From assembly GCA_046291695.1 (NCBI GenBank), contig JBKBSO010000011.1, forward strand, positions 1-64,000: a DNA stretch of 64,000 nucleotides. The letters run 5' to 3'. The stretch's first letter is position 1, and each line of letters begins with the position of its first letter. This stretch comes from PNNG01 sp046291695 (GTDB taxonomy: Bacteria > Bacteroidota > Bacteroidia > UBA7662). A program made the position numbers and the translations under genes. Shown here in pieces: positions 42,074-51,721 of the stretch. The notes below the pieces were generated by a model. That model did no database searches. It saw only the letters and a list, made by a program, of their open reading frames with translations, and had not been told where the DNA came from.

Positions 42074-44459
42074 ACACGTCACCATCCTGGGTTCGGGCAT
42101 CATGGGCTCACGCATTGCCTGCCACTTCGCCAATATTGGCGTGCAGGTATTGCTGCTCGACATTGTGCCCCGCGAACTCACCGAAACCGAAAAAGCTGCC
42201 GGCTTGAGTCTCGACGACAAAAAAGCCCGCAACCGCATTGTAAACGATGCCTTGCAAACGGCCGTTAAGTCGAACCCGGCTCCCTTGTACCACAAATCAT
42301 TCGCCTCGCGCATTCAAACCGGCAACTTCGATGATGATATGTCGCGCATTGCCCAATCCGACTGGGTAATGGAAGTGGTGGTAGAAAACCTCAAAATCAA
42401 ACAACAGGTGTTTGAGCAGGTCGAAAAGTACCGTACACCCGGCACGCTCATCACCTCCAATACTTCGGGCATCCCCATCCACATGATGGCAGCCGGCCGT
42501 AGCGACGATTTCAGGGCCCATTTCTGTGGCACCCACTTCTTTAATCCGCCCCGCTACCTCAAGCTGCTCGAAGTCATCCCTACCCCGGATACACAGGCCG
42601 AAGTGGTAGACTTCCTCATGGAGTACGGCAGCAAGTTTTTGGGCAAAACCACCGTGCATGCCAAAGATACCCCTGCCTTTATTGCCAACCGTGTAGGCGT
42701 ATTTGGCATCATGGCCCTGTTCAACAGTATGGAGCGTTTGGGATTAAGCGTGGAAGCCATCGACAAGCTGTCGGGCCCACTCATTGGTCGCCCCAAATCG
42801 GCCACCTTCCGTACCTGCGACGTGGTGGGCATCGATACACTCGTAAAAGTAGCACAAGGCGTTTCCGATAATTGTCTGAACGACGAGTCACGCGAACTCT
42901 TCTCCCTGCCCGCCTTCCTCACTAAAATGGTAGAAAACAACTGGCTGGGCGACAAAACTAAGCAAGGTTTTTACAAAAAGACCAAAACTGCTGAGGGCAA
43001 AAAAGAAATCCTCTCACTCAAGCTCGACACCATGGAATATGGCGTGCAGGAAAAAGTGAAATTCCCGCTGCTCGACCCCATCAAGGCCGAAGATAATCTG
43101 CAGAAGCGCTTGAAAATGTTGGTGCAAATGCCCGACAAAGCCGGCGAATTCTTCCGCTTGAACTTCATTTATCTCTTTAAGTACGTGTCGCACCGCATGC
43201 CCGAAATTGCCGATGAAATTTACCGCATCGACGACGCCATGATGGCTGGATTCGGCTGGGAGATTGGTCCATTTGCAACCTGGGATGCTGTAGGCGTAAA
43301 AGACATGGTAAACCTCATGAAAATGTACGGTCAGGTGCCCGCTCCTTGGATCGATGAAATGCTCAAAGCCGGACATCAGCAGTTTTACAAGGTTGAAGGG
43401 GGCAAAAAGCTGTATTACGACCAAAACAGCAAAAGTTACCTAGCCATTCCAGGCACTGAAAAGGTACTAGCGCTGGATGTATTACGTGGCACCAACGTCA
43501 TCTGGAAAAACAGTGGCACCTCGGTATTCGACTTGGGCGATGGTATCCTGAATATAGAGTTCCACACCAAAATGAACAGCATTGGCAGCGAAGTCATTGC
43601 TGGTTTCAATAAAGCGGTGGACCTCGCCGAAAAAGAGTTCCGTGGTTTGGTGGTTGCCAACGATTCGGCTACCTTTTCGGCAGGTGCCAATTTAGGCATG
43701 GTGTTCATGCTGGCCGTGGAGCAAGAGTACGACGAACTCGATTTTGCCATTCGCGCCTTCCAGAAATTCACCATGCGGGCCCGTTACTCGAGCATTCCAG
43801 TTGTGGTAGCTCCCAAAGGACTCACCCTTGGAGGTGGCTGTGAACTTACTTTGCATGCCGATGCTGTACAAGCCGCAGCCGAAACTTACATCGGTTTGGT
43901 AGAAGTAGGTGTTGGTGTAATTCCTGGCGGTGGTGGAACCAAAGAAATGGCACTCCGCGTAGCCGACAGTATCAAAACAGGTGATGTCGCTTACAACCCA
44001 CTCCAACAGGCCTTTATGAACATTGCTACTGCCAAAGTGGCGACCTCGGCCTACGAAGCTTTTGATTTGGGCTTTTTGCGGCGTGGCGACCGCATTTCGG
44101 TCAACGAGCGTAACCACCTCACCGATGCCAAGCGCTTGGCCGTAGAGTTAGCCGAAGACGGTTATGTACAAGCCCAGCCACGCACCGATATTACCGTGCA
44201 AGGTCGCGGTGGCATGGCGCTATTTCTGGCAGGCATCAACGGCATGCACATGGCCAAATACATCAGCGATCACGACAAAAAGATTGCCGAAAAACTAGCC
44301 TATGTGATTTGCGGTGGCGACCTCTCCTATCCCCAAGAAGTTAGCGAGCAATACCTGCTCGACCTCGAGCGCGAAGTCTTCCTCTCGCTTTTAGGGGAGA
44401 AAAAAACACTCGAACGCATACAATCAGTACTCAAAACCGGACGTCCGTTACGCAACTAA
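42057..44459 (+). CDS. fadN: 3-hydroxyacyl-CoA dehydrogenase/enoyl-CoA hydratase (FadN type)
   Basis: 800-aa two-domain beta-oxidation enzyme in the order 3-hydroxyacyl-CoA dehydrogenase first (NAD motif ILGSGIMGSRIACHFANIG, about 10-28) and crotonase-like domain last (TLGGGCELTLHADAVQ near 590 and GVIPGGGGTKEMALR near 625). This is the order of B. subtilis FadN, the reverse of FadB/FadJ. Its ATG lies inside marR. The thiolase gene follows after 11 nt. Confidence 0.92.
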   Translation: MKRIIKHVTILGSGIMGSRIACHFANIGVQVLLLDIVPRELTETEKAAGLSLDDKKARNRIVNDALQTAVKSNPAPLYHKSFASRIQTGNFDDDMSRIAQSDWVMEVVVENLKIKQQVFEQVEKYRTPGTLITSNTSGIPIHMMAAGRSDDFRAHFCGTHFFNPPRYLKLLEVIPTPDTQAEVVDFLMEYGSKFLGKTTVHAKDTPAFIANRVGVFGIMALFNSMERLGLSVEAIDKLSGPLIGRPKSATFRTCDVVGIDTLVKVAQGVSDNCLNDESRELFSLPAFLTKMVENNWLGDKTKQGFYKKTKTAEGKKEILSLKLDTMEYGVQEKVKFPLLDPIKAEDNLQKRLKMLVQMPDKAGEFFRLNFIYLFKYVSHRMPEIADEIYRIDDAMMAGFGWEIGPFATWDAVGVKDMVNLMKMYGQVPAPWIDEMLKAGHQQFYKVEGGKKLYYDQNSKSYLAIPGTEKVLALDVLRGTNVIWKNSGTSVFDLGDGILNIEFHTKMNSIGSEVIAGFNKAVDLAEKEFRGLVVANDSATFSAGANLGMVFMLAVEQEYDELDFAIRAFQKFTMRARYSSIPVVVAPKGLTLGGGCELTLHADAVQAAAETYIGLVEVGVGVIPGGGGTKEMALRVADSIKTGDVAYNPLQQAFMNIATAKVATSAYEAFDLGFLRRGDRISVNERNHLTDAKRLAVELAEDGYVQAQPRTDITVQGRGGMALFLAGINGMHMAKYISDHDKKIAEKLAYVICGGDLSYPQEVSEQYLLDLEREVFLSLLGEKKTLERIQSVLKTGRPLRN

Positions 44460-44470
44460 AACGACACAAC

Positions 44471-45643
44471 ATGAATGCATATATCGTAGCCGGCTACCGC
44501 ACAGCCGTAGGTAAAGCCACCAAAGGCGGATTCAGATTTACACGTCCCGACGACCTCGCGGCCGACGTCATCAAACAGCTGGTGGGCAGCATCCCGCAGT
44601 TGGATCCCGCGCGAGTCGATGACCTCATAGTGGGCAATGCCGTTCCCGAGGCCGAACAAGGCATGCAAATGGGCCGCATCATATCGCTCCTCTCCCTCCC
44701 TATAAATGTGCCAGGCATGGTCATCAACCGTTATTGCGGCTCAGGACTCGAAGCCATCGCCATAGCTGCCACGCGCATTCATGCTGGCATGGCAGACTGC
44801 ATTATTGCCGGAGGAACTGAATCGATGAGTTTGGTACCGGTAATGGGCTGGAAAACCGCCTTGAACTACAAAATTGCCGCCAACCATGGTGACTATTACA
44901 CCAGCATGGGCCTAACCGCCGAACAGGTGGCCGGTAAATATAAGATTGGTCGCGACGAGCAAGACACCTTTGCCCTTGCCTCGCATCAAAAAGCCATTGC
45001 AGCCATCGAAGCCGGTAAATTCAAAGACGAGATCGTCCCCATTACCGTAACCGAAGTGTATGTTGACGAGAAGATGAAAAAACGTACACGCGAATTTGTA
45101 GTAGATACCGACGAAGGGCCACGTAAAGACACGAATCTCGCGGCATTGGGCAAGCTCAAGCCTGTATTTGCCAACGGTGGTTCGGTTACTGCAGGAAATT
45201 CCTCCCAAACCTCAGACGGGGCCTCTTTTGTGATGGTAATGTCGGAAAAAATGGTGAACGAACTTGGTTTGAAGCCCATCGCACGCATGCTCAGCTATGC
45301 TACCCAGGGTGTTGACCCGCGCTACATGGGCATTGGTCCGGTGGCAGCCATTCCCTTAGCCCTTAAAAAAGCGGGCTTGAAGCAAGCCGACATCGACCAA
45401 ATTGAGCTCAACGAAGCCTTTGCGGCGCAAGCGCTTGCGGTAATCAAGGAACTTGAGCTCGACCCCGAGCGTATCAATCTAAACGGGGGCGCCATTGCCC
45501 TGGGACATCCACTTGGTTGTTCAGGCGCAAAGCTTTCGGTGCAGCTCTTCAATGAAATGCGCCGTCGCAATCAAAAATACGGGATGGTAAGCGCCTGTGT
45601 AGGTGGCGGCCAGGGCGTAGCAGGCATTTATGAACTTTTGTAA
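44471..45643 (+). CDS. fadA: Acetyl-CoA acyltransferase (3-ketoacyl-CoA thiolase)
   Basis: 390-aa thiolase. The active-site C89 lies in NRYCGSGLEAI. The second catalytic pair is in GGAIALGHPLGCSGA (His and Cys, about 340-354), with LNEAFAAQ before it. It removes acetyl-CoA from 3-ketoacyl-CoA. The second gene of the fadN-A-E operon. Confidence 0.93.
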   Translation: MNAYIVAGYRTAVGKATKGGFRFTRPDDLAADVIKQLVGSIPQLDPARVDDLIVGNAVPEAEQGMQMGRIISLLSLPINVPGMVINRYCGSGLEAIAIAATRIHAGMADCIIAGGTESMSLVPVMGWKTALNYKIAANHGDYYTSMGLTAEQVAGKYKIGRDEQDTFALASHQKAIAAIEAGKFKDEIVPITVTEVYVDEKMKKRTREFVVDTDEGPRKDTNLAALGKLKPVFANGGSVTAGNSSQTSDGASFVMVMSEKMVNELGLKPIARMLSYATQGVDPRYMGIGPVAAIPLALKKAGLKQADIDQIELNEAFAAQALAVIKELELDPERINLNGGAIALGHPLGCSGAKLSVQLFNEMRRRNQKYGMVSACVGGGQGVAGIYELL

Positions 45644-45661
45644 TCAATAAACAACAATACG

Positions 45662-47461
45662 ATGGAAACCACACAAAAACGTTTACGCGGAGGCGAGTTT
45701 CTGGTTCGCGAAAGCCAGTCAGCCGATATTTTCATCCGTGAAGATTTTTCGGAGGAGCAACTCATGATGTTTGAAGCCACGCGCGACTTCATGAAAACTG
45801 AGGTACTCCCCAACTTGCAGCGCTTTGAAAAAGGCGATTATGCCCTGGTAGAAAGCCTCATGAAAAAAGCAGGTGAAATGGGCCTGCTTAGTGTAAGTGT
45901 TCCCCAAGAATATGGAGGAATGGGCATGGGCTTCAATACCTCCATGCTCATTTGCGAAGAAATCAGCAGCATGACGGGCTCGCTCGCCACTGCTTTTGGT
46001 GCTCATACCGGTATTGGTACATTGCCCATTCAGTATTACGGCAGCGAAGTTATCCGCCAGAAATATCTGCCTAAGGTAGCCAGTGGCGAGTGGATTGCCT
46101 GCTACAACCTCACCGAACCCGATGCCGGATCGGATGCCAACTCGGGTAAAACCAAAGCCGTACTTACACCTGATGGCAAACACTATGAAATTACCGGTCA
46201 AAAAATCTGGATTTCGAATGCTGGATTTGCCGATGTATTCATTGTATTTGCACGCATAGAAGATGACAAAAACATCACCGGTTTTGTATTCCACAAAGAC
46301 GAAGTAGAAGGGTTGAGCCTAAATGAAGAAGAGCACAAACTGGGCTTAAAGTCATCTTCAACCCGTCAAGTATTTTACGACAAAGTGAAGGTGCCCGTCG
46401 AAAACATGCTTGGAGAGCGTGGTGATGGATTTAAAATTGCCGTGAATGTACTCAACGCCGGTCGCATTAAGTTAGGCGCTGCGGTTGTAGGCGCCGCGTT
46501 CAAAGTGATTGGCTTTGCTACACAATATGCTAACGAGCGCAAGCAATTTGGCCAAACCATTGGCAGTTTCGGCGCCATTCAGCAAAAATTGGCCGATATG
46601 GCCACCTTGGCTTATGTGTCGGATGCCGCTTTGTACCGTGCCGGACAAGACATTGAGAACAACCAGCAGCGACTTAAAGACAAAGGCTTGGAAGATGCCG
46701 AAGCCAAGCTGAAAGGCATTGAAGAGTATGCGGTAGAATGTGCCATCTTGAAAGTGCTTTGTTCTGAAGCCATGGCCTTTATAGCCGACGAAGGCGTACA
46801 AATATATGGCGGCATGGGCTATTCGGCCGATGCACCCATGGAAGCCGCCTATCGCGATGCTCGCATCAGCCGCATCTACGAAGGCACCAACGAAATCAAC
46901 CGCATGCTCATTGTCGACATGCTGCTGCGCAAGGCCATGAAAGGCGAACTCGACCTCATTGGTCCAGCCATGAAAGTAGCCGGTGAATTGATGGAAATCC
47001 CTGATTTCGGTGCCGAAGAAGAAGGAACCTATTTGGCAGCAGAAAAGAAAATTCTAACTAATCTGAAAAAAGCCATCCTGATGGTAGCCGGTGCAGCGGT
47101 TCAGAAATTTCAAACCAAATTGGCTGGCGAGCAAGAAATCCTTATGAATTTGGCTGACATGGCCATTCAGGTGTATGCTTTAGAGTCGGCCATCTTGAAG
47201 ACTGAAAAATTGGCCGATCGATTGGGAGAAGCCGCCTGTGTCGAGCGTTACGCCATGACTGTGAATTTCATGCACCAGGCGGCCGATAAGTGTAACCGTG
47301 CAGGTAGAGAAGCCATCTACGCTTTTGCTGAAGGCGATGAGCAGCGCATGATGTTGCTGGGATTAAAGCGCTTTACCAAAATACAGCCCGAGAACCTCAA
47401 ACTTGTACGTCGTAGCATTGCTTCGAAAATACTCCATGAGAACCGATATCCGTTTGCTTAG
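45662..47461 (+). CDS. fadE: Acyl-CoA dehydrogenase (FadE type)
   Basis: 599-aa flavoprotein that introduces the double bond of acyl-CoA in the first step of beta-oxidation. Conserved segments: EPDAGSDAN (about 155), ERGDGFKIA, and the catalytic-Glu segment RISRIYEGTNEINRML (about 400). A C-terminal extension of about 170 residues makes it longer than a short-chain ACAD (about 380 aa), as in FadE/VLCAD-type forms. It completes the operon and is followed by a terminator. Confidence 0.92.
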   Translation: METTQKRLRGGEFLVRESQSADIFIREDFSEEQLMMFEATRDFMKTEVLPNLQRFEKGDYALVESLMKKAGEMGLLSVSVPQEYGGMGMGFNTSMLICEEISSMTGSLATAFGAHTGIGTLPIQYYGSEVIRQKYLPKVASGEWIACYNLTEPDAGSDANSGKTKAVLTPDGKHYEITGQKIWISNAGFADVFIVFARIEDDKNITGFVFHKDEVEGLSLNEEEHKLGLKSSSTRQVFYDKVKVPVENMLGERGDGFKIAVNVLNAGRIKLGAAVVGAAFKVIGFATQYANERKQFGQTIGSFGAIQQKLADMATLAYVSDAALYRAGQDIENNQQRLKDKGLEDAEAKLKGIEEYAVECAILKVLCSEAMAFIADEGVQIYGGMGYSADAPMEAAYRDARISRIYEGTNEINRMLIVDMLLRKAMKGELDLIGPAMKVAGELMEIPDFGAEEEGTYLAAEKKILTNLKKAILMVAGAAVQKFQTKLAGEQEILMNLADMAIQVYALESAILKTEKLADRLGEAACVERYAMTVNFMHQAADKCNRAGREAIYAFAEGDEQRMMLLGLKRFTKIQPENLKLVRRSIASKILHENRYPFA

Positions 47462-47479
47462 TATTGAACGGTTTAACAG

Positions 47480-47503
47480 AAAGCCTCGCGAAAGCGGGGC
47501 TTT
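47480..47503 (+). terminator. Terminator of the fadN-A-E operon
   Basis: AAAGCCTCGC pairs with GCGGGGCTTT (one G-U) around a GAAA loop and runs into eight T residues, 19 nt after fadE. Confidence 0.85.
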
Positions 47504-47560
47504 TTTTTCGACGGAAGTTATAATTCTCAGTTCATCCAGATCGTAACAAGTAAGAAAGCA

Positions 47561-47589
47561 GGCCAAGGCGTTTCGGTAAAGCTTTGGCC
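47561..47589. repeat. Inverted repeat near the end of porQ
   Basis: GGCCAAGGC and GCTTTGGCC (one G-U) with an 11-nt loop, 37 nt downstream of the porQ stop. It may help terminate the porQ transcript; no T run is visible. Confidence 0.4.
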
Positions 47590-47625
47590 CTCAGCTGCAA
47601 ACTTGCGGAAAAGCTGCTTTTTTGA

Positions 47626-48684
47626 TTACCAATCGCCTAAGTTGGTTGTGATGCTGAAATTATTTGAGCTACCTGCCAAACTGAGGGCACCACTACCATA
47701 ATCGAATCGGAAGCGCTTTACCTGAATACCAAAGCCCCAACTAAACCCACTGGCACCAAAGCGTGTTGGCACTACCAATTCGCGGCGTCGCTGGTGATTG
47801 TAACCAAATCGAAGATGGAAATTCTTTGAAAGTAAAAGTTCACCATTCACAATCAAGTGTCGAAAAAATTCATCAACATATGGGTTCCCTTGTTCAACCT
47901 GCTCCTCCCCTTCATTTAATAAAACACGTCTACGGTAAAATACATCTGTAGGATCTTCGTAACGCAAACGCCAATTATGTAGGCTATGGAATACCAATCC
48001 CCAGCGAAATGGCACATATTTCAATTTGTTAGTCACTGCCAATTGAACATCCAATGGTAAAAACTCACGTACACCTTCGGGAGCATAGCTGCTAAGTTGA
48101 GTGCCAAAATTACGTACAACAAAGGCTGCAGTGACTCTGTTAGCTGTATCTACATACATGGCTGACATGTCGATAGCCATTCCATGTGAGCGATAGGATT
48201 CGAGAAAGGAGCCTATGTATTTCAAATGAGCACCTGTGCGAAAGTATTCGTTAATTTCCTTACCCCAGCCGAACTGTAATGCCAGTTCATTGGCGTTGAA
48301 GTCACCCATAGTATTGCCTGCTGGATCATTACGCTCGAAACTACCGTAATTGATATAGGCCACCGAAGCGCCAAAGGTCCCTACACGATCGCTATGATGA
48401 TAGGCGTAAGCAAGATTTCCATAATTTATATCGGCAACATAGTTTACCACACTCATTCCAAGCCTGTTATGAACTTCTTTATTGAGCAATGCAGGGTTAA
48501 AGTAGGTAAGGTTTACATCGTTATCATCGGTAGCAGTTGCTGCTCCTCCCAAAGCAGTTACCCTGGCAGACGGGGTTAACTTCAAAAAATTATAGGTAGA
48601 TAAGCCACCAATTTGCGCTAAGGCCCCTAAAGGCATAGTTACTGCAAAAACAAAAATGAAAATCTTGTAGCGTATAAAAATCAC
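47626..48684 (-). CDS. porQ: Type IX secretion system protein PorQ-like
   Basis: About 352 aa. The start is taken as the GTG at 48684, 13 nt after the upstream stop; a TTG at 48708 would overlap it. A signal peptide ends near ALAQIGG. The mature sequence (QIGGLSTYNFLKLTPSARVTALGG ... NPALLNKEVHNRLGMSV) has the outer-membrane beta-barrel pattern of PorQ: alternating beta strands and a C terminus NNFSITTNLGDW. PorQ works in T9SS-dependent surface attachment. It is preceded by a small lipoprotein gene. Two T9SS cargo genes lie 8 kb and more away in the window. Confidence 0.8.
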   Translation of the reverse strand: MIFIRYKIFIFVFAVTMPLGALAQIGGLSTYNFLKLTPSARVTALGGAATATDDNDVNLTYFNPALLNKEVHNRLGMSVVNYVADINYGNLAYAYHHSDRVGTFGASVAYINYGSFERNDPAGNTMGDFNANELALQFGWGKEINEYFRTGAHLKYIGSFLESYRSHGMAIDMSAMYVDTANRVTAAFVVRNFGTQLSSYAPEGVREFLPLDVQLAVTNKLKYVPFRWGLVFHSLHNWRLRYEDPTDVFYRRRVLLNEGEEQVEQGNPYVDEFFRHLIVNGELLLSKNFHLRFGYNHQRRRELVVPTRFGASGFSWGFGIQVKRFRFDYGSGALSLAGSSNNFSITTNLGDW

Positions 48685-48697
48685 GGCATTAAGAGGC

Positions 48698-49159
48698 TTA
48701 AGGAGCAATTATAACGATTGGAGGGCTAGTGATGATATTACTAAATCGATTTGCACGATCCCGAATTTGAATTTCATATCGCACGGTATCCTGTACAAGG
48801 CCTGGGCGTCGGAAGGTATTTTGAATCACCAGCCTGATTTCACCAGATATTTGCTTACTCTGGCCGGGCGGGGTTACATAGGGCAATCGAAAAGGATAAA
48901 CAATATTATCGAACACAGGCGGTCCGGTGCGTTTATCAATCACTGTGATGTCGTTGGTTGTATCGCCTGGCTCAAGACCTAAATCACCATCTCCATCTTT
49001 AAAGTTAAACACCAACACAATAGAGTCGGTAGCCTCGCGTACAAATGCGGGCTCAATTGACATAAATTCAATCAACGGAGTTTCATCAAAGGAGCGTATA
49101 GGTTGACAAGCAATGAGGCTGCTCCCTACCATTGTGCATATAACCAAGTATCTGATCAT
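48698..49159 (-). CDS. Lipoprotein of unknown function
   Basis: 153 aa with signal peptide and lipobox LIAC (C18). The mature part begins with PLIEFMSIEPAFV and contains a short acidic turn (FKDGDGDLGLEPGD) that resembles a calcium-binding loop. It is beta-rich and possibly an Ig-like domain. It is transcribed with PorQ (short gap), so it may be part of the same envelope unit. Not recognised. Confidence 0.65.
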   Translation of the reverse strand: MIRYLVICTMVGSSLIACQPIRSFDETPLIEFMSIEPAFVREATDSIVLVFNFKDGDGDLGLEPGDTTNDITVIDKRTGPPVFDNIVYPFRLPYVTPPGQSKQISGEIRLVIQNTFRRPGLVQDTVRYEIQIRDRANRFSNIITSPPIVIIAP

Positions 49160-49224
49160 TGAACAAATTTACCTAACTCCAAACGTATTTTCATGGTTAA
49201 AGTTGTGATTGGGTGCAACTGCTT

Positions 49225-49232
49225 TAACTTTG
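49225..49232 (+). promoter_or_regulatory. TAnnTTTG element abutting the LuxE-like gene start
   Basis: TAACTTTG fits TAnnTTTG and ends 4 nt before the ATG at 49237. A TTG at 49203-49205 lies 19 nt before it, a normal -33 spacing. Start of transcription would fall at or next to the ATG, giving a leaderless mRNA, as at the SRAP gene. Confidence 0.55.
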
Positions 49233-49236
49233 CTTT

Positions 49237-50247
49237 ATGAATGAGGCTGATACCCTTGCGTTTTACAACTGGCTTGAACAAGCCATGGCCCATGATCAAT
49301 GCTTAAGCGACTCACAAATATTATCCCTTTTTTACTGGCAGGCTCGCAAAAACCCTGTTTATGCTGACTATCTCGCAGCACTTGGCCGTAATCCTGTTAC
49401 CATAAGTAAGATTACTGATATTCCTTTTTTGCCCATAGAATTCTTCAAGCAGCACCAAATAATTAGTTGCCAACCTTCTCATCATGCTGTAATTTTTGAA
49501 AGCAGTGGCACTACGGGTAGTTCGCCAAGTCGGCATTGGGTAAATGATATTTTGCTATACGAAAATCATAGTAGAGCAGTTTTTGAAAGTTGTTATGGTT
49601 CCTTGCACGATTGGACCATTCTCGCCCTCCTGCCTGCTTACCTGGAGCGAAGCGGTTCAAGCCTGGTACATATGATTGATACTTTTTTGAAGTACAATCA
49701 AGATCCATTGAGCGGATTTTATCTCGATAACCTCCAATTGCTTCGCGTGGCCTATGCTCAAGCTAAACAAGCCAAACGTAAAGTACTGCTTATTGGCGTA
49801 AGTTTCGCTTTGCTCGATTTGGCCGAAGCCGGTGGTATTGCGCTCGCTGAAGAAGATGTGCTCATGGAAACAGGGGGCATGAAAGGGAGGCGTACTGAGC
49901 TTATTCGTGAAGCCCTGCACCAACAATTACAATTTGCTTTTAAAGTGCGGAAAGTACATAGCGAATACGGCATGACCGAATTATTATCTCAGGCCTATGC
50001 AGATGGTGCAGGACAATTTCGTTGTCCGCCTAGCATGCGTATCTTAATTAGGCATACCAGTGATCCGTTCAGTTATCTCGAATGCGGAAGAACAGGAGGC
50101 ATCAATATCATCGACTTTGCCAATATACACAGTTGCGCTTTTCTACAAACACAGGATTTAGGGCGTTTAAATTCTGATGGAAGCTTCGAAGTACTTGGGC
50201 GATTTGATAGCAGCGATATTCGGGGTTGCAATCTGTTGGTGGTCTAG
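49237..50247 (+). CDS. LuxE-like acyl-protein synthetase (ANL superfamily)
   Basis: 336-aa adenylate-forming enzyme. The AMP-binding motif ESSGTTGSSPSRH is at about 88-100 and the segment HSEYGMTELLSQAY at about 240. It resembles LuxE, which activates a fatty acid for transfer to a carrier or protein. No luxC, luxD, luxA or luxB gene is near, so light production is not suggested; a role in an acyl-transfer step of surface modification is only a guess. Monocistronic with its own promoter. Confidence 0.75.
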   Translation: MNEADTLAFYNWLEQAMAHDQCLSDSQILSLFYWQARKNPVYADYLAALGRNPVTISKITDIPFLPIEFFKQHQIISCQPSHHAVIFESSGTTGSSPSRHWVNDILLYENHSRAVFESCYGSLHDWTILALLPAYLERSGSSLVHMIDTFLKYNQDPLSGFYLDNLQLLRVAYAQAKQAKRKVLLIGVSFALLDLAEAGGIALAEEDVLMETGGMKGRRTELIREALHQQLQFAFKVRKVHSEYGMTELLSQAYADGAGQFRCPPSMRILIRHTSDPFSYLECGRTGGINIIDFANIHSCAFLQTQDLGRLNSDGSFEVLGRFDSSDIRGCNLLVV

Positions 50248-50320
50248 CCAGCTGATATGAGTTTTTTTTGCTCAAATGCCATGCAGTAGGTAGTTTAGCA
50301 ACCGAAGTAAAATTTCCAGC

Positions 50321-51682
50321 ATGAAAACAACACTAACCCGTACCCTCATCTTAAGCCTCATGTTAAGCGCTTGTGGTACCTCTGAAGAATCAGCCCCGAA
50401 TCAAATTCCTCCAACCATTAACATTGAAGCACCGCAGATGGATAAATTGGTGATTTACGAAGTTTTTGTCCGCAATTTTACTACTGAAGGCACCTTTCAG
50501 GCCATGATTCCTAAACTCGACCGACTAAAGGAACTTGGGGTAAACACGTTATGGCTTATGCCCATTCACCCGATTGGGGAGCTCAATAAAAAGGGGTCGT
50601 TGGGCTCGCCTTACTCCATTCGCGATTTTTATGATGTACATCCTGATTTTGGCACAAAGGAAGATTTTAGGACTCTAGTAAACGCCTGTCATGAACGCGG
50701 CATGTACATCATCATTGATTTGGTTGCCAACCATTCATCCTTCGATAATGCGTGGGTAAGTGAACATCCATCATGGTACGTACGCGACGATTCAGGCGAA
50801 ATTCTACCCCCTGATCCTGACTGGACAGATGTAGCTGATTTAGATTACAACAATCCGGAGGTGCCGGCTGCAATGTCAAAGGTAATGGAGTACTGGGTAA
50901 AGGAGTTTGACATAGATGGTTATCGGTGCGATGTTGCTTATATGGTTCCGTTCAGTTTTTGGGAGAGCAGTATCACCAACATCCGAAAGATTAAACCTAT
51001 TATCATGTTGGCTGAAGGTGCGGGAACTGAGTTACATGAAGCAGGTTTCGACTACACCTATGGATGGGAAATTTACCACCACCTCAAAAAGATTTTTGCA
51101 GGTGAGTCAACTGAAAACTTCTCTAAAATAGCCATTGAAGAAACCGGGAAAGTGCCTTCAGGGAATAAAATTATGAGATTCATTACCAATCACGATGAAA
51201 CATCTTGGGATGATGTACCTGTAAGCTTATTCAAGAGCCGAGAAGGTTCGATGGCAGCTTTCGTAGCTAGCTGTATGTTGCCATGTGTGCCATTAATCTA
51301 CAACGGCCAGGAAGTGGGACACAATAAAAAGATGAATTTGTTCGAGAAAAGCAGCATCAGTTGGTCCAAAAACCCGCATATGCAGGCATTTTATCAACGA
51401 TTTCTACAGGTTTACGCAGAAGAGCCTAGCCTCAGAACAGATGAAGTACATTTTTTTGACACCGATAACCCTGACATCATCGCTTTTCGGCGTGGAAAAG
51501 GAGATGAAGCCATTTATGTTTTGGTAAACGTACGTGCTTCTGTAGTGAAATTCAACCTACCCGAGGAAATGCGTTCTGCCAATTTATTGAACCTTATGAA
51601 TAATGGCAGCATGCCTTTACACCAGGAATTGCTGTTGAATGGATTTGAATTTTATATCCTCAAAGCGGCACAAGCCAGTTAA
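50321..51682 (+). CDS. GH13 alpha-amylase-family lipoprotein
   Basis: 453 aa, lipid-anchored: lipobox LSAC with C18. The alpha-amylase barrel carries region I DLVANHSS (133-140), nucleophile D204 (GYRCDVAY), acid/base E232 (LAEGAG), and D292 (ITNHDE). It should cleave alpha-glucans or maltooligosaccharides at the cell envelope. No carbohydrate-binding module is seen. It is followed by the GH31 alpha-glucosidase after 39 nt, likely one transcript. Confidence 0.88.
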   Translation: MKTTLTRTLILSLMLSACGTSEESAPNQIPPTINIEAPQMDKLVIYEVFVRNFTTEGTFQAMIPKLDRLKELGVNTLWLMPIHPIGELNKKGSLGSPYSIRDFYDVHPDFGTKEDFRTLVNACHERGMYIIIDLVANHSSFDNAWVSEHPSWYVRDDSGEILPPDPDWTDVADLDYNNPEVPAAMSKVMEYWVKEFDIDGYRCDVAYMVPFSFWESSITNIRKIKPIIMLAEGAGTELHEAGFDYTYGWEIYHHLKKIFAGESTENFSKIAIEETGKVPSGNKIMRFITNHDETSWDDVPVSLFKSREGSMAAFVASCMLPCVPLIYNGQEVGHNKKMNLFEKSSISWSKNPHMQAFYQRFLQVYAEEPSLRTDEVHFFDTDNPDIIAFRRGKGDEAIYVLVNVRASVVKFNLPEEMRSANLLNLMNNGSMPLHQELLLNGFEFYILKAAQAS

Positions 51683-51721
51683 TTTTAGAATAAAAAAGGC
51701 CTTTAGGTAAAAAAAAACTGA

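Noticed and set aside
49237..50247. Bioluminescence gene cluster
   Set aside because: No luxA, luxB, luxC or luxD nearby; only a LuxE-like protein.
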